Positions 1 through 5,219 of a stretch of DNA of 9,711 nucleotides are shown piece by piece. The position numbers and the translations under genes are program-made. Every line of letters begins with the position of its first letter. Within the stretch, counting starts at the first letter, position 1. The stretch is from assembly GCA_027019885.1 (NCBI GenBank), contig JALUWC010000300.1, positions 1 through 9,711 of the forward strand, given 5' to 3'. The notes beneath the pieces were generated by a model. That model worked only from the letters and a program-made list of their open reading frames with translations. It searched no databases and had not been told where the DNA came from. Origin of the DNA: Geoglobus sp. Its GTDB lineage: Archaea > Halobacteriota > Archaeoglobi > Archaeoglobales > Archaeoglobaceae.

Positions 1-1096
1 CATCTTTTACGATTCCCTCTCTTATGATCTTTTCTTGCCCACCCCTGAAAAGAACCCCGTGGGGCATGACTGTTGCCAGCATTCCATTATCGTTAAGGCT
101 CGCGATCATGTGCTGCAGGAACATCAGATCTGCTTTCTTTCCGTTTTCTGGAGTGAAGCCGTATTTGAATCTCTCCGGAAATTCCATGTTTGCAGTGGTG
201 TAATTCTGGGAGAATGGGGGATTGGCCAGAACCCTGTCAAACCTCTTGATGTAGCCATTCTCACGAAACATTGGGGTTGTAAGCGTGTCTTCGTTTTCTA
301 TGTGGGCATCAGGAATATCGTGCAGGATCATGTTCATCTTGCATATAGACCAGGTAACACCGTTCAGCTCCTGACCGTAAAGCGCAAGGTTCCTCGGATT
401 TTGTCCCTGTTCTTCGACGTATTGCCTTGCTTCAATTAAAAACCCGCCCGAACCACATGTTGGGTCATAAACGCTCATTCCTTCCTGAGGCTTGATTAGC
501 CTCACCATTAAAGTTTTCACATGGGGCGGAGTGTAGAACTCACCTCCTTTCTTTCCTGCAGAGTCTGCAAATTCTTTTAAGAGATATTCATAGGCTGCAC
601 CCAGCAAATCGGGGAATTCAAAATCCTCATTTCTAAGTCTGTACTTGTTGAAATGGTGGATTAAATCGATCAGCTGTTGATCTTTTAGCCTCGTTTTACC
701 TTTTACTGCGTTAAAGTCAATGTGTCTAAGCACACCATCCAGTTCTGGATTGAACTCCTCTAAAGCAGCGAGAGCTTTGTTTAACTGGTTGCCGACGTCT
801 TCTTTCAAATTCAAAATGTTTTCCCACCTTGCTCTTTCTGGAACAAAGAAAGTATCGCCATAAGTAGTAGGATCTTCGAGAAGCTCTTCTATTTCCCCCT
901 CAGAAAAACCCTGGTTTTTAAATGTCTCTCTGAGTTCTTCCCTTTTCGCCTCGAAAACATCATTTACACGTTTCAGGAAAAGCATGCCAAAAATGTACTC
1001 TTTATACTCTGAGGCATCCATTTTGCCCCTCAGAATGTCTGCAGCTTTAAAAAGATGAGTTTCCAACTGTTTAAGTGTAATCTTCCCGTTATTCAT
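1..1096 (-). CDS. hsdM: Type I restriction-modification DNA methyltransferase subunit (HsdM), 3' end outside window
   Basis: HsdM transfers methyl groups from S-adenosylmethionine to adenines in the site recognised by HsdS; with HsdR it forms the type I restriction complex. I translated the minus strand from the ATG at 1096 to base 1 and found one open frame of 365 residues with no stop. The N-terminal HsdM helical domain starts at once ([13 protein letters not shown], residues 15-27; [14 protein letters not shown]). The methylase core follows: GEFYTPP at 185-191, the SAM-binding motif DPTCGSGGF at 211-219 and the catalytic NPPF at 292-295. Family members have roughly 500 residues, so about a quarter is missing beyond the window, where hsdS and hsdR would be expected. 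The start has a weak G-rich Shine-Dalgarno (GGGGGTATCAGA then ATG). The upstream region holds an inverted repeat and a tRNA gene. Family assignment is firm; target specificity cannot be read from this subunit. Confidence 0.95.
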   Translation of the reverse strand, partial: MNNGKITLKQLETHLFKAADILRGKMDASEYKEYIFGMLFLKRVNDVFEAKREELRETFKNQGFSEGEIEELLEDPTTYGDTFFVPERARWENILNLKEDVGNQLNKALAALEEFNPELDGVLRHIDFNAVKGKTRLKDQQLIDLIHHFNKYRLRNEDFEFPDLLGAAYEYLLKEFADSAGKKGGEFYTPPHVKTLMVRLIKPQEGMSVYDPTCGSGGFLIEARQYVEEQGQNPRNLALYGQELNGVTWSICKMNMILHDIPDAHIENEDTLTTPMFRENGYIKRFDRVLANPPFSQNYTTANMEFPERFKYGFTPENGKKADLMFLQHMIASLNDNGMLATVMPHGVLFRGGQEKIIREGIVKD

Positions 1097-1113
1097 TCTG
1101 ATACCCCCATTTT

Positions 1114-1163
1114 ACTTTCTGATATACATAGTTGTTATCTTTTTTGTTTAATGATCAGAAAGT
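1114..1163. promoter_or_regulatory. Perfect 10-bp inverted repeat upstream of hsdM (possible operator)
   Basis: ACTTTCTGAT at 1114-1123 is the exact reverse complement of ATCAGAAAGT at 1154-1163. Two more outward base pairs match after one mismatch (12 of 13 per arm). The arms are separated by 30 bp, so their centres are 40 bp apart, about four helical turns. The near arm ends 18 bp from the hsdM ATG, within the AT-rich promoter zone. An operator for a dimeric or DNA-looping repressor is one reading, since restriction-modification promoters are often controlled. An mRNA hairpin with a 30-nt loop is the alternative. Function is inferred from position only. Confidence 0.45.
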
Positions 1164-1369
1164 TAATTTTGATAGATGCAGAAAATAAAAAATTTGTACA
1201 GGATTTCGGCATAAATTTGAGCATCTTTTTTGACAACTGTTTAAAAGAGCTCGTCGAGTATCTCAGAGATTTCAATGAACGCCGGGGGTGGGACTTGAAC
1301 CCACGCGTGCCTTACGGCACACGGGCTCTCCAGGCCCGCGCAGTGCCTCTCTGCCACCCCGGCATTTAA
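1151..1369 (+). pseudogene. Possible small-protein remnant running antisense into the tRNA
   Basis: From the ATG at 1151 an open plus-strand frame of 72 codons runs to a stop at 1367-1369. Its first 43 residues look protein-like, with the stretch FGINLSIFFDNCLKELVEYL at about residues 18-37. This faintly recalls the 'GINLSxF' helix of ribbon-helix-helix or antitoxin-type proteins. From about residue 44 the frame is simply the antisense of the tRNA gene, so a normal gene cannot continue there. It may be a short gene cut off by recombination at the tRNA, or chance. There is no good Shine-Dalgarno. The start lies between the arms of the inverted repeat and the second arm falls within codons 2-5. 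Confidence 0.22.
1280..1363 (-). tRNA. tRNA-Ser, anticodon GGA
   Basis: The minus strand folds as a class II tRNA of 84 nt. The acceptor arm is GCCGGGG (1363-1357) paired with CCCCGGC (1287-1281). The D stem is GCAG/CTGC. The anticodon stem is CGGGC/GCCCG around the loop CTGGAGA, giving anticodon GGA for serine codons UCC and UCU. The long variable arm TGTGCC-GTAA-GGCACG and the T arm GTGGG-TTCAAGT-CCCAC follow. The discriminator base is G (1280), as usual for serine tRNAs. No CCA is encoded and no intron is seen. A T4 run about 34 bases past the 3' end could act as terminator. The 3' end faces hsdM, which matters for the island hypothesis. Confidence 0.97.
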
Positions 1370-1411
1370 AAGAAGAAAATGTTGTTTGTTTATCAATATT
1401 GTGGTAACCGC

Positions 1412-1918
1412 TCAGAAAACTCTGAAAGTCTCTCTTGAAACACTGCAGAGAGGGCAGACTTCGGGAGCCTCACCAACAAATACGTAGCCGCAAGTTGGAC
1501 AGACGTATATCTTCTGATCAAAGGCTCTATCTCTTCCACTCTCCACAAGAACTCTTAGCTGTCTGTAAATTTCCGCATGTTTCTTCTCCGCTTCCATGGC
1601 CCATCTGAAGGATGTGGCTGCTTTCTTTCTCTTTTCGGCAATTGCTTCTTCATAGAACCCGGGATACATCTCGTCAACCTCGTAGGTTTCGCCTATTATG
1701 GCCTCATCAAGCCCTGAAATCGGGTTATCAAGTTCCTCACCCCTGATGTTTTTCAGGTGGTTTTTCGCATGAACAAATTCAGAGTATGAAAACGCCTCAA
1801 ACACCCTTGCCAGGTTTCTTAACCCCTTTTCTTTTACAATCTCAGCAAAAATTCTGTATTTAATCGAGGCCTGACTTTCACCAGCAAAAGCATTTTTCAA
1901 ATTTTCCCCGGTTGTCAC
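1412..1918 (-). CDS. rbr: Rubrerythrin (di-iron peroxidase)
   Basis: Rubrerythrins reduce hydrogen peroxide to water in the cytoplasm of anaerobes, using electrons that pass through a rubredoxin-like iron centre. The 168-residue protein has the expected two parts. The four-helix di-iron domain carries E14 (GESQA), E47-x-x-H50, E77 and E80 (GETYEVDEMYP), and E111-x-x-H114. The C-terminal rubredoxin-like domain has C140-x2-C143 and C155-x2-C158. Length and spacing are slightly short of classical rubrerythrin (about 190) but all ligands are present. The start is GTG at 1918: it has a strong GGGTGATT Shine-Dalgarno a few bases upstream, and no ATG fits. It follows the FeoA-kinase gene by 51 bp on the same strand but has its own TATA box, so it can be expressed alone. 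Its place next to iron-regulation relics fits a peroxide/iron stress role. Confidence 0.96.
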   Translation of the reverse strand: MTTGENLKNAFAGESQASIKYRIFAEIVKEKGLRNLARVFEAFSYSEFVHAKNHLKNIRGEELDNPISGLDEAIIGETYEVDEMYPGFYEEAIAEKRKKAATSFRWAMEAEKKHAEIYRQLRVLVESGRDRAFDQKIYVCPTCGYVFVGEAPEVCPLCSVSRETFRVF

Positions 1919-1920
1919 TC

Positions 1921-1965
1921 AATCACCCGGAAAAAAGGTGTTTGAAGAAGATATATACCTTTTTG
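1921..1965 (-). promoter_or_regulatory. Promoter and Shine-Dalgarno of the rubrerythrin gene
   Basis: Read on the minus strand, AAAAAGGTATATAT (1965-1952) is a good archaeal TATA element with an A-rich upstream part, just after the stop codon of the preceding gene. Transcription should start about 25 bases downstream, near 1929, leaving a leader of about 10 nt. That leader contains the Shine-Dalgarno GGGTGATT (1928-1921) for the GTG start at 1918. The transcription start is inferred from spacing. Confidence 0.65.
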
Positions 1966-1969
1966 AGAT

Positions 1970-2668
1970 TCAGTCAATCTCTTTCAGAACTCTATTTTTG
2001 ATGAACTGATATTCTTTCTCACTAAAACCGCTTTTGTAAGACTTCATAATTGATATGAACTCGTCTTTTGGAATTATTCTCCTTTTGTGATTCAGATAAG
2101 TCAAAAACTGTGTCAGATTCGAGGGTTTGTCCCTGATAACCCCTCTCTCAAAATCAACAAAAACGATTCTGTCTCCGACTATTATGTGCCTGTCAGGGTG
2201 ATTCATCTCCTCCTTCTGTATGCTCAGCCTGTCAAGGATTCTGCATGCATCCAGAATTTTTTCCAGCTGTTCTGGGCTGAGATCCATAATGGCGTCTTCA
2301 ATGTGCACCCCTTTGATGTACTCCATTTCTATCTCAAGTCTGTTCTTATTAAAACCGTGAAGTCTTGGAACAAAGGAGAAAGGTTGAAGGAGATTCAGGA
2401 ATGCAAGCTCCTTCCAGAAATTGTATCTGAACTGAGAGTGGAATCTTTTTACAACAACCTCATCTCTGAGCTCTATTTCCGAATGTCTTCCCCTCATATT
2501 CTCATTACAGAATGATTCCGCCATTCTTTTATCTATTGCTATCTGAGTGTTGTCAATCTGAATCAGATGGGCTGGAAAAACCCTCACAACCTTGATTCTC
2601 TTCCCCGGAAGTATCCTGAGTGCAATTATCTTCCTTATAATCTTATCATTTCCGTAAAGGTATTTCAT
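1970..2668 (-). CDS. FeoA-like domain fused to an atypical COG2112-type protein kinase
   Basis: From the ATG at 2668 the protein has 232 residues. Residues about 9-53 match the FeoA/SH3-like pattern: ALRILPGKRIKVVRVFP (about 16-32), then a beta hairpin and IAIDKRMAES (43-52). FeoA domains bind metal-transport or DtxR-type partners. From residue 58 the protein follows the archaeal COG2112 kinase pattern: RGRHSEI in place of the glycine-rich loop, VVVKRF with the likely lysine K74, E87, the hinge MEYIKG (115-120), NHPDRHIIV (156-164) replacing the usual HxDxxxxN loop, and DFERG (172-176) for the DFG motif. Substrate is unknown and activity unproven. The ATG at 2668 is preferred over a TTG at 2716 because GAGGAGG lies 6 nt before it; the 16 residues between belong to a DtxR relic. 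It reads in the same direction as rubrerythrin 51 bp on. The domain calls come from motifs read by eye; the FeoA call is the less certain. Confidence 0.82.
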   Translation of the reverse strand: MKYLYGNDKIIRKIIALRILPGKRIKVVRVFPAHLIQIDNTQIAIDKRMAESFCNENMRGRHSEIELRDEVVVKRFHSQFRYNFWKELAFLNLLQPFSFVPRLHGFNKNRLEIEMEYIKGVHIEDAIMDLSPEQLEKILDACRILDRLSIQKEEMNHPDRHIIVGDRIVFVDFERGVIRDKPSNLTQFLTYLNHKRRIIPKDEFISIMKSYKSGFSEKEYQFIKNRVLKEID

Positions 2669-2951
2669 TTCAGCCTCCTCGCTTATAAAATGCTCAAACC
2701 TGCAGACTGAACTCAACCTCTCTTCTCGCTTGTACTCAAAACATCATGGAGCAATCTTTCAACAAGTCCGTGCAATCTTATTGTCTTCCTTGCCTTTCTA
2801 TGCCCATTCCTGTTAGATGACCCGTTCTGTCAACACAACCTGGCTCCATCAATTCCCTCACAGCATCATTGCTCAATACGGGACTGCATTCAGCACCCTC
2901 AAATTTTCTCATGGACAATTCTTTCAGTGCATTCTCATGCTCCTCTTGCAT
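2669..2951 (-). pseudogene. Decayed DtxR-family iron/manganese-dependent regulator
   Basis: Three minus-strand reading pieces join into one DtxR/IdeR-like protein. Piece one starts at ATG 2951 (MQEEHENALKELSMRKF) and reaches the winged-helix end GHLTGMGIER. A one-base loss near 2793 (in AAAGGCAAGG) shifts to piece two, ARKTIRLHGLVERLLHDV, the typical linker helix (compare RLAERLLVDV in IdeR). A second one-base loss in a T run (2738-2741) shifts to piece three, EERLSSVCRFEHFISEEAE, which keeps the Cys, Glu and His metal ligands of the family motif (compare EACRWEHVMSEDVE). Spacing from DV to CRFEH is 12 residues, as in IdeR. The N-terminal helix-turn-helix looks short or diverged. Piece three is in frame with the FeoA-kinase gene. 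A functional regulator is unlikely unless both shifts are sequencing errors, which cannot be judged here. Confidence 0.75.
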
Positions 2952-3344
2952 AGTATCCCCCCTGTATGTTTTTTAGCAAAAGCCCTGATGAGAATGCTAT
3001 GACAATCGCATATCTCAATCCAAGAGTGGCAATTCAGCATTCACATCTACAAGCTCACTCATCCAGTATCTGGGATATTCTGTTAAAGCCAGAAGTTCAG
3101 TTTGTATTGATCGCACTCTCAAACTGCCTCTCTATAAAATCCACAAGGATCTGGGCTCCAAGAACTCCTGCCAAGAGACAAAGAAAGTACAGGGCAGTCG
3201 GAGACATGGATATCGAGACTGCCGGGTTCAGTGTTAAATCGTTAAGTCCGTCATACAATCCTCTCTTCTTTCCTCAACTCTGACTGGGTTTCCAACAAGT
3301 ACAATGTCAAATGATATATCGCTGTGAGTTTGATGACAGTGCAT
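2936..3344 (-). pseudogene. Decayed, unrecognised membrane protein
   Basis: This stretch between radB and the DtxR relic has no intact gene, but the minus strand can be read as one broken protein. An ATG at 3344 opens a frame containing FDIVLVGNPVRVEERRED. A shift near 3256-3261 leads to LYDGLNDLTLNPAVSIS and a hydrophobic helix (ALYFLCLLAGVLGAQILVDF, coded at about 3132-3191). Another break near 3095-3110 leads to TELLALTEYPRYWMSELVDV. A shift near 3014-3022 leads to a second hydrophobic helix (RYAIVIAFSSGLLL) and an end at 2936. The last piece overlaps the ATG of the DtxR relic by 16 bases, suggesting a former two-gene operon. I do not recognise the family. Being beside a metal regulator makes a metal-related membrane protein possible, but this is a guess. 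Confidence 0.5.
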
Positions 3345-3377
3345 GAATTTCTGAATACCTAAAAATAATAAAGATTA

Positions 3378-4034
3378 CTATGGCTCAATTCCACGATCGG
3401 TGATTTCAAATGTACATTCCAGCCCTTCTGGCTTTGATCTGTGTTTTACGAGCTTTGCAATTCTCTTTTTTCCAGATTTTTCGAATTTTACTATGGTTTT
3501 TGATAGATGATCTATGCTTGGCCCTCCAAGAGGCCTGATTTCACCGGTCGTTATATTGGTGAACATCTGATTTGTGAAGACAACCGCAATATCATGTTTT
3601 CTTGCAAGCCCAAGCAGAAATGTTAGCTGAGATGTCAACTCTCTCTTGAATTTGAGCTGTTTGCTCTCATTTTCAAGCTCACTTCTGTATAAAGCTGTGA
3701 GAGAGTCGAGAATTACCGCTCTGATTGGCTCTCTTTTCACAAGTCCTGAAACTTCTCTTATGGCTGTGCTCTGCTGTTTGAAGTCGAAAACCTCATAAAT
3801 AAACACGTTCTTGAGTAACTCTTTCTCCTGAAATATCTGCTCAATTCTCTCACCTGACAGGCCCTCGGTATCAATAAAAGCCACCTTTTCATTTTTTGCT
3901 ATTGTGTACGAAAAGAGAAGACAAAATGAGGTTTTTCCAGTTCCACTTTCCCCATAAATCTGTGTGACCGTTCCAGTCTCAATTCCTCCTCCAAGGAGGT
4001 CATCTATGCATCTACTCCCTGTTTTCAGCCTCAT
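3378..4034 (-). CDS. radB: RadB, RadA/Rad51 paralog
   Basis: RadB is a euryarchaeal paralog of the RadA recombinase that assists homologous recombination and binds DNA and the Hjc resolvase; it hydrolyses ATP poorly. The 218-residue product is the ATPase core only, without the N-terminal helix-hairpin-helix domain of RadA, which is the RadB hallmark. It shows Walker A GESGTGKT (28-35), Walker B VILDS (107-111), the FTNQM segment near 153-157 and the GGPSIDHLS loop after it. The ATG at 4034 lies inside the end of larC (23-bp overlap). It is preceded by GAGGAG within larC codons, so translation is probably coupled and the two genes form one transcript. Downstream lie relics of two decayed genes. 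No residues of the core motifs are missing. Confidence 0.95.
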   Translation of the reverse strand: MRLKTGSRCIDDLLGGGIETGTVTQIYGESGTGKTSFCLLFSYTIAKNEKVAFIDTEGLSGERIEQIFQEKELLKNVFIYEVFDFKQQSTAIREVSGLVKREPIRAVILDSLTALYRSELENESKQLKFKRELTSQLTFLLGLARKHDIAVVFTNQMFTNITTGEIRPLGGPSIDHLSKTIVKFEKSGKKRIAKLVKHRSKPEGLECTFEITDRGIEP

Positions 4035-5175
4035 TCAGCTTCTCCTCAACAATTTTTCTGAGCTTGGATAAAGGCATACCTGTCTCTTCAGCTATCCTCT
4101 TCAGGTCTTCAAACTCAGGCTTTGATGTGTAGTCTGACTTCTTGAACCTCACATTAAATGTTCTCTCTCCCACCCTGACTGTTTTTGCTCCCTCTTCTCT
4201 CGCAGCCTTTATTCTGTGGTAAACCGGAATGATTCTGACACCGATGGATGTTGTGCTTTTCATGATCTCTTCTGCAACCTCTTCAGTCCTATCAAAATCT
4301 GTTACTACCTTTAAAATCCATCCCGGCCTTCCTTTTTTCCCTGTCACAGGAACAACAGAGACATCGTGACAGATTCTGCTGAGCTTTTCAACAGCGTACC
4401 CCATATCCTCAGGGCTCATGTCATCCACGTTTGTTTCAACCAGTACAATCTCATCGCTGGTTGTGGCTGTTGCAAGAATTAGCCTGAGAAGATTGGGTTT
4501 ACTTTCATTTCTTTTTCCTGCACCGTGATTAATTCCATGAACTGATAACGGAAAGAAAGGTTCTCCTTCGGAAAAATAGGCGAGAATTGCTGCTGCTGTT
4601 GGAGTTAAAAGCTCCCCGTCACCGCCAAAAATCAGCTTGAGTTTGCTGTTTTTTGCAATTTCAAGAACTGCTGGAGCTGGCACAGGTATCATTCCATGGG
4701 AGCTTTCAGCAAATCCTCTTCCTGTTGTCAGGGGTGTTGTAAAAATCCTGTAACCCCTTTCCATTAATCTGAGAATTCCAGTGACAGAGCAGACTATGTC
4801 AAAGATGGCATCATCACTCCCCACCTCATGAAATACGGCATCCTCATAGTCCCTCCCATGAACCTCCCCCTCAGCCTCTGCGAGTTTTCTGAAAATTTTC
4901 AGACTTTTCACTTTCACCTTTTTTTCAATGTCGGACTTTTTTATTATCTCAACAACCTCTTTAAACCCCCTTTCAACCGCTCCTTCTTTTACATCTATCA
5001 GATTTGCCTGAATTCCGCTCCTCTTCACCTTTTTTATTTCAAAATCAACGTTGAGATCAAGCTTTTTCACGATCTCTCTCAGATCCTGTTCCCTCAGAGA
5101 GACACCAAGAAGTGATCCCACAATCATATCCCCGCCTGCACCTGAAAAGCAATCAAATATTGCTAATCTCATCAT
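4012..5175 (-). CDS. larC: LarC, nickel insertion protein for the pyridinium nickel-pincer cofactor
   Basis: LarC inserts nickel into pyridinium-3,5-bisthiocarboxylic acid mononucleotide, the last step in making the NPN cofactor of lactate racemase and related LarA-type enzymes. The 387-residue protein has the family signatures in order: [10 protein letters not shown] (8-17), [10 protein letters not shown] (115-124), GELLTPTAA (187-195), [10 protein letters not shown] (247-256) and GKKGRPG (279-285), then the small C-terminal LarC2 part. In Lactobacillus plantarum LarC1 and LarC2 are joined by programmed frameshifting; here one uninterrupted frame covers both. Translation may begin at 5175 or the next ATG at 5172; GGTGGT directly before favours the second slightly. 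It is divergent from cdc48 and overlaps radB. No larA, larB or larE is in the window, so the enzyme served must lie elsewhere. Confidence 0.95.
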   Translation of the reverse strand: MMRLAIFDCFSGAGGDMIVGSLLGVSLREQDLREIVKKLDLNVDFEIKKVKRSGIQANLIDVKEGAVERGFKEVVEIIKKSDIEKKVKVKSLKIFRKLAEAEGEVHGRDYEDAVFHEVGSDDAIFDIVCSVTGILRLMERGYRIFTTPLTTGRGFAESSHGMIPVPAPAVLEIAKNSKLKLIFGGDGELLTPTAAAILAYFSEGEPFFPLSVHGINHGAGKRNESKPNLLRLILATATTSDEIVLVETNVDDMSPEDMGYAVEKLSRICHDVSVVPVTGKKGRPGWILKVVTDFDRTEEVAEEIMKSTTSIGVRIIPVYHRIKAAREEGAKTVRVGERTFNVRFKKSDYTSKPEFEDLKRIAEETGMPLSKLRKIVEEKLNEAENRE

Positions 5176-5219
5176 ACCACCACAACACTTTTTATGTTCA
5201 CTCTAACTTAATTAATACT
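5176..5219. promoter_or_regulatory. Divergent promoter region of larC and cdc48
   Basis: Only 44 bp separate the two starts. For cdc48 (plus strand), TTTTTATG at about 5189-5196 sits about 25-30 bases before the ATG, and no Shine-Dalgarno is visible, so a leaderless mRNA is likely. For larC (minus strand), TATTAATTAA (5217-5208) is the TATA candidate, giving a leader of about 15 nt that contains GGTGGT next to the start. The two TATA elements are on opposite sides of the same short segment, so polymerase binding for one gene may hinder the other. Starts are inferred. Confidence 0.55.

Noticed and set aside
2681..2690. TTTTATAA on the minus strand as TATA box for the FeoA-kinase gene
   Set aside because: It is only about 15 bases from the ATG, so transcription would start inside the gene. 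It also codes for the HFIS part of the DtxR relic.
2817..3283. Two plus-strand frames (61 and 105 codons) in the region between radB and the kinase gene
   Set aside because: Their translations show no family pattern, whereas the minus strand gives recognisable DtxR pieces.
2669..3344. Reading the frame breaks purely as sequencing errors
   Set aside because: Not excluded for the two breaks in the DtxR part, which look like losses in short base runs. However, at least four breaks cluster here while about 9 kb of flanking coding sequence has none, so decay is favoured.
5112..5219. Upstream extension of the cdc48 frame by 36 codons
   Set aside because: It is antisense to the start of larC and crosses the promoter region. 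The conserved N-domain starts at the ATG at 5220.
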